A DNA stretch of 64,000 bases from Heterohyrax brucei. Lineage: Eukaryota; Chordata; Mammalia; Hyracoidea; Procaviidae. The stretch covers positions 62,272,111-62,336,110 of the forward strand of contig CM053166.1 of the NCBI GenBank assembly GCA_028571685.1, read 5' to 3'. The notes below the pieces were generated by a model, which saw only the letters and a list, made by a program, of their open reading frames with translations, was not told the origin of the DNA and searched no databases. Shown piece after piece: positions 12,794 to 24,800 of this stretch (position 1 is the stretch's first letter; every line of letters begins with the position of its first letter). The position numbers and the translations under genes are program-made.

Positions 12794-12800
12794 CGATTTC
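12785..12800. other. Inversion junction between the two arms
   Basis: The minus-strand monomer runs through GGTAACAGA (12785-12793). After one unassigned base (C, 12794), the plus-strand monomer begins at GATTTC (12795). On the reference monomer the left side stops at about position 234 and the right side starts at about position 52, so the join is not at matching points. At most a base or two could be homologous, which fits end joining better than recombination between aligned repeats. The two arms can in principle fold back on each other with a loop of about 180 nt, because reference position 234 next occurs on the right near 12976. The right-hand monomer is an M-class copy; its AAAGGGATG variant is also found near 58750. 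Confidence 0.93.
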
Positions 12801-12988
12801 TTTGTGCGAAAGGGATGTTTTCACAATGCTCAGTACTCCCAACTCTACCAACAATGTAGGTTTTACCAGTTTTCTAAGTCTCTCTTATTTTCTTGTACTT
12901 ATCCTGGAATTCTGTGTGTAAACCCCTGTAACTTCTCTAGGTAGATGAATCACTGTGTACTTTCTCTTGTTTCTATCTGTTACCAATC

Positions 12989-14464
12989 TTGAGAAACTCA
13001 TACATTCTCTGTTCACTGTTTCCCGGTCCTAGACAAGTAGATTTCATTCTGCCAAAGTGCTGTTTTCACCGTGCTAAGTACTCCTAAGTCTATCAACAAT
13101 GTAGGTTTTACCAGTTTCTTAAGTCTCTCTTAATTTCTTGTACTTATACTTGGAATTCCCTGTGTAAACCTCTATAACTTTTCCAGGTAGATGAATCACT
13201 GTGTACTTTGTCTAGTTTCTACCTGTTACCAATCTTGAGAAACTCATACATTCTCTTTTCACTGTTTCGCGGTCTTAGAAAAGTAGATTTCTTTTTGCGA
13301 AAGTGCTGTTTTCACAGTGCTAAGTACTCCCAACTCGATCAACAATGTAGGTTTTACCAGTTTTCTAAGTCTCTCTTATTTTCTTGTACTTATACTTGGA
13401 ATTCTCTGTGTAAACCTCTGTAACTTCTCTAGGTAGATGAATCACTGTGTACTTTCTCTTGTTTCTATCTGTTACCAGTCTCGAGAAACTCATACATTCT
13501 CTGTTCACTGTTTCCGGGTCTTACACAAGTAGTTTTCTTTCTGCGAAAGTGCTGTTTTCACAGTGCTACGTACTCTCAACCCTATAAACAATGTAGGTTT
13601 TACCAGTTTTCTAAGTCTCTCTTATTTTCTTGTACTTATACTTGGAATTCTCTGTGTAAACCTCTGTAACTTCTCTAGGTGGATGAATCACTGTGTACTT
13701 TCTCTTGTTTCCATCTGTTACCAATCTTGAGAAACTCATACATTCTCTTTTCACTGTTTCCCGGTCTTAGATAAGTAGATTTCATTCTGCCAAAGTGCTC
13801 TTTTCACAGTGCTAAGTACTCCCAACTCTATCAACAATGTAGGTTTTACCAGTTTTCTAAGTCTCTCTTATTTTCTTGTACTTATACTTGGAATTCTCTG
13901 TGTAAACCTCTGTAACTTCTCTAGATAGGTGAATCACTGTGTACTTTCTATTGTTTCTATCTGTTACCAATCTTGAGAAACTCATACATTCTCTGTTCAC
14001 TGTTTCCCGGTCTCAGAGAAGTAGATTTCATTCTGCCAAAGTGCTGTTTTCACCGTGCTAAGTACTCCCAAGTCTATCAACAATGTAGGTTTTACCAGTT
14101 TCTTAAGTCTCTCTTAATTTCTTGTACTTATACTTGGAATTCCCTGTGTAAACCTCTATAACTTCTCCAGGTAGATGAATCACTGTGTACTCTCTCTTGT
14201 TTCTGTCTGTTACCAATCTTGAGAAACTCATACATTCTCTTTTCACTGTTTTGCGGTTTTAGAGAAGTAGATTTCGTTCTGCGAAAGTGCTGTTTTCACA
14301 GTGCTAAGTACTCCCAACTCTATCAACAATGTAGATTTTACCAGTTTTCTAAGTCTCTCCTATTTTCTTGTACTTATACTTGGAATTCTCTGTGTAAACC
14401 TCTGCAACTTCTGTAGGTAGTTGAATCACTGTGTACTTTCTCTTGTTTCTATCTGTTACCAATC
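12989..14464 (+). repeat. 6-monomer unit, first copy (P-S-V-D-P-S')
   Basis: Six monomers (1476 bp) starting with the P-S-V-D series. The V copy at 13481 (CTCGAGAAACTC, TTCCGGGTCTTACACAAG, CTCAACCCTAT) and the D copy at 13727 (GTCTTAGATAAG, AAAGTGCTCTTTTC) recur 1476 bp downstream at 14957 and 15203 with few changes. Monomers five and six differ between the copies. Confidence 0.75.
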
Positions 14465-15940
14465 TTGAGAAACTCATACATTCTCTGTTCACTGTTTCCG
14501 GGTCTTAGATAAGTAGATTTCATTGTGCCAAAGTGCTGTTTTCACAGTGCTAAGTACTCCCAACTCTATCAGCAATGTAGGTTTTACCAGTTTCTTAAGT
14601 CTCTCTTAATTTCTCGTACTTATACTTGGAATTCTCTGTGTAAACCTCTGTAACTTCTCTAGGTAGTTGAATCACTGTGTACTTTCTCTTGTTTCTATCT
14701 GTTACCCATCTTGAGAAACTCATACATTCCCTTTTCACTGTTTCGCGGTCTTAGAGAAGTAGATTTCTTTCTGCGAGAGTGCTGTTTTCGCAGTGCTAAG
14801 TACTCCCAACTCTATCAACAATGTAGGTTTTACCAGTTTTCTAAGTCTCTCTTATTTTCTTGTACTTATACATGGAATTCTCTGTGTAAACCTCTGTAAC
14901 TTCTCTAGATAGGTGAATCACTGTGTACTTTCTCTTGTTTCTATCTGTTACCAATCTCGAGAAACTCATACATTCTCTGTTCACTGTTTCCGGGTCTTAC
15001 ACAAGTAGTTTTCTTTCTGCGAAAGTGCTGTTTTCACAGTGCTACGTACTCTCAACCCTATCAACAATGTAGGTTTTACCAGTTTTCTAAGTCTCTCTTA
15101 TTTTCTTGTACTTATACTTGGAATTCTCTGTGTAAACCTCTGTAACTTCTCTAGGTAGATGAATCACTGTGTACTTTCTCTTGTTTCCATCTGTTACCAA
15201 TCTTGAGAAACTCATACATTCTCTTTTCACTGTTTCCCGGTCTTAGATAAGTAGATTTCATTCTGCCAAAGTGCTCTTTTCACAGTGCTAAGTACGCCCA
15301 ACTCTATCAACAATGTAGGTTTTACCAGTTTTCTAAGTCTCTCTTATTTTCTTGTACTTATACTTGGAATTCTCTGTGTAAGCCTCTGTAACGTATCTAG
15401 GTAGATGAATCACTGTGTACTTTCTCTTGTTTCTATCTGTTACCAATCTTGAGAAACTCATACATTCTCTGTTCACTGTTTCACGGTCTTAGACAAGTAG
15501 ATTTGTTTCTGCGAAAGTGCAGTTTTCACAGTGCTAAGTACTCCCAACTCTGTCAACAATGTAGATTTTACCAGTTTTCTAAGTCTCTCTTATTTTCTTG
15601 TACTTATACTTGGAATTCTCTGTGTAAACCTCTGTAACTTCTCCAGGTAGATGAATCACTGTGTACTTTCTCTTGTTTCTATCTGTTAGCAATCTTGAGA
15701 AACTCATACATTCTCAGTTCACTGTTTTCCGGTCTTAGACAAGTAGATTTCTTTCTTCGAAAGTGCTGTTTTCACAGTGCTATGTACTCCCAACTGTATC
15801 AACAATGTAGGTTTTACCAGTTTTCTAAGTCTCTCTTATTTTCTTGTACTTATACTTGGAATTCTCTGTGTAAACCTCTGTAACTTCTCTAGATAGGTGA
15901 ATCACTGTGTACTTTCTCTTGTTTCTATCTGTTACCAATC
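14465..15940 (+). repeat. 6-monomer unit, second copy
   Basis: The second P-S-V-D series. It begins with a P-like copy marked by CATTGTGCC, TCAGCAATG and TTCTCGTAC; the same variant opens the next unit at 15941, again 1476 bp on. After 16187 the pattern is lost. The six-monomer spacing equals the spacing of the two D-V-S-P series inside each 15-monomer unit of the left arm. Confidence 0.75.
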
Positions 15941-18079
15941 TTGAGAAACTCATACATTCTCTGTTCACTGTTTCCGGGTCTTAGATAAGTAGATTTCATT
16001 GTGCCAAAGTGCTGTTTTCACAGTGCTAAGTACTCCCAACTCTATCAGCAATGTAGGTTTTACCAGTTTCTTAAGTCTCTCTTAATTTCTCGTACTTATA
16101 CTTGGAATTCTCTGTGTAAACCTCTGTAACTTCTCTAGGTAGTTGAATCACTGTGTACTTTCTCTTGTTTCTATCTGTTACCAATCTTGAGAAACTCATA
16201 CATTCTCTTTTCACTGTTTCGCGTTCTTAGAGAAGTAGATTTTTTTCTACGAAAGTCATGTTTTCACCGTGCTAAGTACTCCGAACTCTATCAACAAAGT
16301 AGGTTTTACCAGTTTCTTAAATCTTTCTAAATTTCTTGTACTTATACTTGGAATTCCCTGTGTAAACCTCTATAACTTCTCCAGGTAGATGAATCACTGT
16401 GTACTTTCTCTTGTTTCTATCTGTTACCAATCTTGAGAAACTCATACATTCTCTTTTCAGTGTTTCGCGCTCTCAAAGAAGTAGATTTCTTTCTGGGAAA
16501 GTGCTGTTTTCACAGTCCTAAGTACTCCCAACTCTATCAACAATGTAGGTTTTACCAGTTTTCTAAGTCTCTCTTATTTTCTTGTACTTATACTTGGAAT
16601 TCTCTGTGTAAAGCTCTGTAACTTCTCTAGGTAGATGAATCACTGTGTACTTTCTCTTGTTTCCATCTGTTACCAATCTTGAGAAACTCATACATTCTCT
16701 TTTCACTGTTTCCCGGTCTTAGACAAGTAGATTTGTTTCTGCGAAAGTGCAGTTTTCACAGTGCTAAGTACTCCCAACTCTATTAACAATGTAGATTTTA
16801 CCAGATTTCTAAGTCTCTCCTATTTTCTTGTACTTATACTTGGAATTCTCTGTGTAAACCTCTGTAACTTCTGTAGGTAGTGGAATCACTGTGTACTTTC
16901 TCTTGTTTCTATCTGTTACCAATCTTGAGAAACTCATACATTCTCTGTTCACTGTTTCCCGGTCCTAGACAAGTAGATTTCATTCTGCAAAAGTGCTGTT
17001 TTCACCGTGCTAAGTACTCCCAACTCTATCAACAATGTAGGTTTTACCAGTTTCTTAAGTCTCTCTTAATTTCTTGTACTTATACTTGGAATTCCCTGTG
17101 TAAACCTCTATAACTTCACCAGGTAGATGAATCACTGTGTACTTTCTCTTGTTTCTATCTGTTACCAATCTTGAGAAACTCATACATTCTCTGTTGACTG
17201 TTTCCCGGTCTTAGACAAGTAGATTTCATTCTGCCAAAGTGCTGTTTTCACCGTGCGAAGTACTCCCAACTCTATCAACAATGTGGGTTTTACCAGTTTT
17301 CTAAGTCTCTCTTATTTTCTTTACTTATGCTTGGAATTCTCTGTGTAAACCTCTGTAACTTCTCTAAGTAGATGAATCACTGTGTACTTTCCCTTGTTTC
17401 TATCTGTTACCAATCTTGAGAACCACATCCATTCTCTGTTCACTGTTTCCAGGAGTTAGACAAGTAGATTTCATTCTGCGAAAGTGCTGTTTTCACAGTG
17501 CTAAGTACTCCCAACTCTATCAACAATGTAGGTGTTACCAGTTTTCTAAATCTCTCTTATTTTCTTGTACTTATACTTGGAATTCTCTGTGTAAAACTCT
17601 TTAACTTCTCTAGGTAGATGAATCACTGTGTACTTTCTCTTGTTTCTATCTGTTACCAATCTTGAGAAACTCATACATTCTCTGTTGACTGTTTCACGGA
17701 TTTAGAGAAGTAGATTTATTGTGCGAAAGTGATGTTTTCACAATGCTCAGCACTCCCAACTCTATCAACAATGTAGGTTTTACTACTGTTCTAAGTCTCT
17801 CTTATTTTCTTGTACTTATACTTGGAATTCTCTGTGTAAACCTCTGCAACTTCTGCAGGTAGTTGAATCACTGTATACTTTCTCTTGTTTCTATCTGTTA
17901 CCAATCTTCAGAAAGTCATATATTCTCTTTTCACTGTTTCGCGGTCTTAGAGAAGGAGATTTCTTTCTGGGAAAGTGCTGTTTTCACAGTGCTAAGTACT
18001 CCCAACTCTATCAACAATGTAGGTTTTACCAGTGTTCTAAGTCCTTCTTATTTTCTTGTACTTATACTTGGAATTCTGT

Positions 18080-19040
18080 GTGTAAACCTCTGAAACTTCT
18101 CTAGGTAGATGAATCACTGTGTACTTTCTCTTGTTTCTATCTGTTACCAATCTTGAGAAACTCATACATTCTCTTTTCCCTGTTTCGCGGTCTTTGAGAA
18201 GTAGATTTCTTTCTGCGAAAGTGCTGTTTTCACAGTGCTAAGTACTCCCAACTCTATCAACAATGTAGGTTTTACCAGTTTTCTAAGTCTCTCTTATTTT
18301 CTTGTACTTATACTTGGAATTCTCTGTGTAAACCTCTGTAACTTTTCTTGGTAGATGAATCACTGTGTACTTGCTCTTGTTTGTATCTTTTACCAATCTT
18401 GAGAAACTCATACATTCTCTGTTCACTGTTTCGCGGTTTTAGACAAGTAGATATCTTTGTGCGAAAGTGATGTTTTCACAATGCTGAGTACTTCCAACTC
18501 TATCAACAATGTAGGTTTTACCAGTTTTCTGAGTTTCTCTTATTTATTTAGAGTTACACTTGGAATTCTCTGTGAAAACCTCTGTAACTTCTCTAGGTAG
18601 ATGAATCACTGTGTACTTTCTCTTGTTTCTATCTGTAAGAATCTTGAGAAACTCACACATTCTCTGTTCACTGTTTCCCGGCCTTAGACAAGTAGATTTC
18701 ATTCTGCCAAAGTGCTGTTTTCACCGTGCTAAGTACTCCCAACTCTATCAACAATGTAGGTTTTACCAGTTTTCTAAGTTTCTCTTATTTTCTTGTACTG
18801 ATACTTGGAATTCTCTGTGTAAACCTCTGTAACTTCTCTAGGTAGAGGAATCACTGTGTACTTTCTCTTGTTTCTATCTGTTACCAATCTTGAGAAACTC
18901 ATACATTCTCTGTTCACTGTTTCCCGGTCTTAGACAAGTAGATTTCATTCTGCGAAAGTGCTGCTTTCACAGTACTAAGTACTCCCAACTCTATCAACAA
19001 TGTAGGTTTTACTAGTTTTCTAAGTCTCTCTTATTTTCTT
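18080..19040 (+). repeat. Segment collinear with the right end of the window
   Basis: This stretch of nearly four monomers matches 63040-64000 in order and in rare variants: CTTTTCCCTGTTTCGCGG, CGGTCTTTGAGAAG, TTATTTATTTAGAG, TACTGATACTTGG, GTAGAGGAATCAC and TTTCACAGTACTAAG. The offset is about 44960 bp. Only a few substitutions were noticed between them, for example GATATC against GATTTC near 18450. Confidence 0.82.
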
Positions 19041-21595
19041 GTACTTATACTTGGAATTCTCTGTGTATACCTCTGCAACTTCTGTAGGTAGTTGAATCAC
19101 TGTATACTTTCTCTTGTTTCTATCTGTTACCAATCTTGAGAAACTCATACATTCTCTGTTCACTGCTTCGCGGTCTCAGAGAAGTAGATTTCTTTCTGCG
19201 AAAGTGCTGTTTTCACAGTGCTAAGTACTCCCAACTGTATCAACAATGTAGGTTTTACCAGTTTTCTAAGTCTCTCTTATTTTCTTGTACTTACACTTGG
19301 AATTCTCTGTGTAAACCTCTGTAACTTCTCTAGATAGATGAATCACTGTGTACTTTCTCTTGTTTCTATCTGTTACCAATCTTGAGAAACTCATACATTC
19401 TCTGTTCACTGTTTCCCTGTCTTAGACAAGTAGATTTCTTTCTGCGAAAGTGCTGTTTTCACAGTGCTAAGTACTCCCAACTCTATCTACAATGTAGGTT
19501 TTACTAGTTTTCTAAATCTCTCTTATTTTCTTGTAGTTATACTTGGAATTCTGTGTGTAAACCTATGTAACTTCTCTAGGTAGATGAATCACTGTGTACT
19601 TTCTCTTGTTTCTATCTGTTACCAATCTTGAGAAACTCTGACATTCTCTGTTCACTGTTTCCCGGTCTTAGACAAGTAGATTTCATTCTGCCAAAGTGCT
19701 GTTTTCACCGTGCTAAGTTCTCCCAACTCTATCAACAATGTAGGTTTTACCAGTTTTCTAAGTCTCGCTTATTTTCTTGTAGTTATACTTGGAATTCTCT
19801 GTGTAAACCTCTGTGACTTCTCTAGGTACTTGAATCACTGTGTACTTTCTCTTGTTTCTATCTGTTACCAACCTTGAGAAAGACATAGATTCTCTGTTCA
19901 CTGTATAGTGGATTTAGAGAAGTAGATTTCTTTGTGCGAAAGTGATGTTTTCACAATGCTCAGTACTCCCAATTCTATCTACAATGCAGGTTTTACCAGT
20001 TTTCTAAGTCTCTCTTATTTTCTTGTACTTACACTTGGAATTCTCTGTGTAAACCTCTGTAACTTCTCTAGATAGATGAATCACTGTGTACTTTCTCTTG
20101 TTTCTATCTGTTACCAATCTTGAGAAACTCATACATTCTCTGTTCACTGTTTACCGGTCTTGGACAAGTAGATTTCATTCTGCCAAAGTGCTGTTTTCAT
20201 CGGGCTAAGTACTCCCAACTCTATCAACAATGCAGGTTTTACCAGTTTTCTAAGTCTCTCTTATTTTCTTGTACTTATACTTGGAATTCTCTGTGTAAAC
20301 CTCTTTGACTTCTCTAGGTAGATGAATCACTGTGTACTTTCTCTTGTTTCTATCTGTTCCCAATCTTGAGAAACACATACATTCTCTGTTAACTGTTTCC
20401 CAGTCTTAGACAAGTAGATTTCATTCTGCCAAAGTGCTGTTTTCACAGTGCTAAGTACTCCCAACTCTATCAACAATGTAGGTTTTACCAGTTTTCTAAG
20501 TTTCTCTTATTTTCTTGGAGTTACACTTGGAATTCTCTGTGAAAACCTCTGTAACTTCTCTAAATAGATGAATCACTGTGTACTTTCTCTTGTTTCCATC
20601 TGTTACCAATCTTGAGAAACTCATACATTCTCTGTTCACTGTTTCCCGGTTTTAGACAAGTAGATTTCATTCTGCGAAAGGGCCGTTTTCACAGTGCTAA
20701 GTACTCCCAACTCTATCAACAATGTAGGTTTTACCAGTTTCCTAAATCTCTCTTATTTGCTTGTACTTATACTTGGAATTCTCTGTGTAAACCTCTGTAA
20801 CTTCTCTAGGTAGATGAATCACTGTGTACATTCTCTTGTTTCTAACTGTTACCAATCTGGAGAAACTCATACATTCTCTGTTCACTGTTTCCCAGTCTTA
20901 GAGAAGTAGATTTCCTTGTGCGAAAGTGACGTTTTCACAATGCTAAGTACTCCCAACTCTATCAACAATGTAGGTTTTACCAGTTTTCTAAGTCTCTCTT
21001 ATTTTCTTGGAGTTACACTTGGAATTCTCTGTGAAAACCTCTGTAACTTCTCTAGATAGATGAATCACTGTGTACTTTCTCTTGTTTCTATCTGTTACCA
21101 ATCTTGAGAAACTCATACATTCTCTGTTCACTGTTTCCCGGTCTTATACAAGTAGATTTCTTTCTGTGAAAGTGCTATTTTCACAGTGCTAAGTACTCCC
21201 ACTTCTATCAACAATGTAGGTTTTACCAGTTTTCTAAGTCTCTCTTATTTTCTTGTACTTATACTTGGAATTCTCTGTGTAAACCTCTGTAACTTCTCTA
21301 GGTAGATGAATAACTGTGTAGTTTCTCTTGTTTCCATCTGTTACCAATCTTGAGAAACTCATACATTCTCTTTTCACTGTTTCCCGGTCTTAGACAAGTA
21401 GATTTCAATATGCCAAAGTGCTGTTTTCACCGTGCTAAGTACTCCCAACTCTATCAACACTGTAGGTTTTACCAGTTTTCTAAGTCTCTCTTATTTTCTT
21501 GTACTTTTACTTGGAATTCTCTGTGTAAACCTCTGTAACTTCTCTAAGTAGATGAATCACTGTGTACTTTCTCTTGTTTCTATCTGTTACCAATC

Positions 21596-21841
21596 TTGAG
21601 AAACTCATACATTCTCTTTTCACTGTTTCGCGGTCTTAGACAAGTAGATTTCTTTCTGCGAAAGTGCTGTTTTCACAGTGCTAAGTACTCCCAACTCTAT
21701 CAACAATGTAGGTTTTACCAGTTTTCTAAGTCTCTCTTATTTTCTTGTACTTATACTTGGAATTCTCTGTGTAAACCTCTGTAACTTCTCTAAGTAGATG
21801 AATCACTGTGTACTTTCTCTTGTTTCTATCTGTTACCAATC
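21596..21841 (+). repeat. Reference monomer (consensus-like 246-bp copy)
   Basis: This single copy is close to the majority sequence and serves as the coordinate reference (position 1 = first T of TTGAGAAACTC). Hand count: A 57, C 53, G 35, T 101, about 36% G+C and 63% pyrimidine. Three CpG are present, two in TTTCGCGG and one in TGCGAAAG. Positions about 20-100 vary most between classes. The rest is more conserved except around 195-205, where TCTCTAGG, TCGCTAGG and TCTGTAGG alternate. Restriction-type sites GAATTC and AGTACT each occur once. Short internal echoes exist: GTACTT occurs twice and TACTCC/TATACTT once each, and CTCTGTGTAAAC is followed closely by CTCTGTAAC. The monomer may therefore have grown from shorter repeats, but this is weak. 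Confidence 0.9.
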
Positions 21842-24800
21842 TTGAGAAACTCCTACGTTCTCTGTTCACTTTTTCGCGGTCTTAGAGAAGTAGATTTCTT
21901 TCTGCGAAAGTAGTGTTTTCACAGTGCTAAGTACTCCCAACACTATCAACAATGTAGGTTTTACCAGTTTTCTAAGTCTCTCTTATATTTTGTACTTATA
22001 TTTGGAATTCCCTGTGTAAACCTCTGTAACTTCGCTAGGTAGATGAATCACTGTGTACTTTGTCTTGTTTTTATCTGTTACCAATCTTGAGAAACTCATA
22101 CATTCTCTGTTCACTGTTTGCCAGTCTTAGACAAGTAGATTTCTTTCTGCGAAAGTGCTGTTTTTACAATGCTAAGTACTCCCTACTCTATCAACAATGT
22201 AGGTTTTACCAGTTTTCTAAGTCTCTTATTTTCTTGTACTTATACTTGGAATTCTCTGTGTAAACCTATCTAACTTCTTTAGGTAGATGAATCACTGTGT
22301 ACTTTCTCTTGTTTGTATCTGTTACCAATCTTGAGAAACTCATACATTCTGTGTTCACTGTTTCCCGGACTTAGACAAGTAGATTTCTTTCTGCGAAAGT
22401 GCTGTTTTCACAGTGCTAAGTACTCCCAAATCTATCAACAATGTAGGTTTTACCAGTTTTCTAAGTCTCTCTTATTTTCTTGTACTTATACTTGGAATTC
22501 TCTGTGTAAACCTCTGTAACTTCTCTACGTAGATGAAGCACTGTGTACTTTCTCTTGTTTCTATCTGTTACCAAATTTGAGAAACTCATACATTCTCTGT
22601 ACACTGTATCCCGGTCTGAGACAAGTAGATTTCTTTCTGCGAAAGTGCTGTTTTCACAGTGCTAAGTACTCCCAACTCTATCAACAATGTAGGTTTTACC
22701 AGTTTTCTAATTCCCTCTTATTTTCTTGTACTTATATTTGGAATTCTGTGTGTAAACCTCTGTAACTTCTCTAGGTAGATGAATCACTGTTTACTTTCTC
22801 TTGCTTGTATGTGTTACCAATCTTGAGAAACTCATACATTCTCTGTTCACTGTTTCGCGGATTTAGAGAAGTAGATTTCTTTGTGCGAAAATGATGTTTT
22901 CACAATGCTCAGTACTCCCAACTCTATCAACAATGTAGGTTTTACCAGTTTTCTAAGTCTCTCTTATTTTCTTGTACTTATACTTGGAATTCTCTGTGTC
23001 AACCTCTGTTACTTCCCTAGGTAGGTGAATCACTGTGTACTTTCTCTTGTTTCTATCTGTTACCAATCTGGAGAAATTCATACATTCTCTGTTCACTGTT
23101 TCCCGGACTTAGACAAGGAGATTTCATTCTGCGAAAGTGCTACTTTCACAGTGCTAAGTACTCCCAACTCTATCAACAATGTAGGTTTTACCAGTTTTCT
23201 AAGTCTCTCTTATTTTCTTGTACTTATACTTGGAATTCTCTGTGTAAACCTCTGTAACTTCTCTAGGTAGATGAATCACTGTGTACTTTCTCTTGTTTCT
23301 ATCTATTACCAATCTTGAGAAACTCATACATTCTCTGTTCACTGTTTCCCGGTCTTAGACAAGTAGATTTCATTCAGCGAAAGTGCTACTTTCAGAGTGC
23401 TAAGTACTCCCAACTCTATCAACAATGTAGGTTTTACCAGTTCTCTAAGTCTCTGTTATTTTCTTGTACTTATACTTGGAATTCTCTGTGTAAACCTCTG
23501 TAACTTCTCTAGGTAGATGAATCACTGTTTACTTTCTCTTGTTTGTATCTGTTACCAATCTTGAGAAACTCATAAATTCTCTGTTCACTGTTTCGCGGAT
23601 TTAGAGAAGTAGATTTCTTTGTGCGAAAATGATGTTTTCACAATGCTCGGTACTCCCAACTCTATCAACAATGTAGGTTTTACCAGGTTTCTAAGTCTCT
23701 CTTATTTTCTTGTACTTATACTTGGAATTCTCTGTGTAAACCTCTGTAACTTCGCTAGGTAGATGAATCACTGTGTAGTTTCTCTTGCTTGTATCTGTTA
23801 CCAATCTTGAGAAACTCATACATTCTCTGTTCACTGTTTCCCGGTCTTAGACAAGTAGATTTCAATATGCCAAAGAGCTGTTTTCACCGTGCTAAGTACT
23901 CCCAACTCTATCAACAATGTAGGTTTTACCAGTTTTCTAAGTCTCTCTTATTTTCTTGTACTAATACTTGGAATTCTCTTTGTAAACCTCTGTAACTTCT
24001 CTAAGTAGATGAATCACTGTGTACTTTCTCTTGTTTCTATCTGTTACCAATTTGAGAAACTCATACATTCTGTGGTCAGTGTTTCCCGGTCTTAGACAAG
24101 TAGATTACTTTCTGCGAACGTGCTGTTTTCACAGTGCTAAGTACTCCCAACTCTATCAACAATGTAGTTTTCTAAGTCTCTCTTATTTTCTTGTACTTAT
24201 ACTTGGAATTCTCTGTGTAAACCTCTGTAACTTCTCTAGGTAGATGAATCACTGTGTACTTTCTCTTGTTTCTATCTGTTACCAATCTTGAGAAACTCAT
24301 ACATTCTCTGTTCACTGTTTCCCGGTCTTAGACAAGTAGATTTCTTTGTGCAAAAGTGCTGTTTTCACAGTGCTAAGTACTCCCAGCTCCATCACAACGC
24401 AGGTTTTAACAGTTTTCTAAGTCTCTCTTATTTTCTTCTATTTGTACTTGGAATTCTGTGTGTAAACCTCTGTAACTTCTCTAGGTAGATGAATCACTCT
24501 GTAGTTTCTCTTGTTTCTATCTGTTACCAATCTTGAGAAACTCATACATTCTCTGTTCACTGTTTCCCGGTCTTGGACAAGTAGATTTCATTCTGTCAAA
24601 GTGCTGTTTTCACCGGGCTAAGTAATCCCAACTCTATCAACAATGTAGGTTTTACCAGTTTTCTAAGTCCCTCTTACTTTCTTGTACTTATACTTGGAAT
24701 TCTCTGTGTAAACCTCTGTAACTTCTCTAGGTAGATGAATCACTGTGTACTTTCTCTTGTTTCTATCTGTTAACAATCTCGAGAAACTCATACATTCTCT

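Larger units (their letters stand above)
12795..17862 (+). repeat. P-S-V-D block, plus arm
   Basis: About 20 monomers of the same classes as the left arm. P copies (CCTAGACAAG, CACCGTGC, TCTTAATTTCTTG, ATTCCCTGTG) begin near 12989, 13973 and 16925. S copies have CTCTTTTCACTG with TTTCGCGGTC. V copies have AAGTAGTTTTC and CTACGTACTC. D copies have ATTTCATTCTGCC with TTTTCACTGTTTCCC. The S copy after the first P shares the variant TTTGTCT near 13208 with the S copy beside P in the left arm, where it reads AGACAAA at 263. This supports common descent of the two neighbourhoods. Confidence 0.82.

Noticed and set aside
12785-12976. Functional hairpin or palindrome centred on the inversion
   Set aside because: The arms can pair only with a loop of about 180 nt and the facing monomers are of different classes. 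The potential is a consequence of the inversion, not evidence of a designed structure.
21596-21841. CENP-B box in the monomer
   Set aside because: The TTTCGCGGTC region contains the TTCG half, but the required A and CGGG at fixed spacing are absent, and the reverse complement does not fit either. The match is too poor to call.
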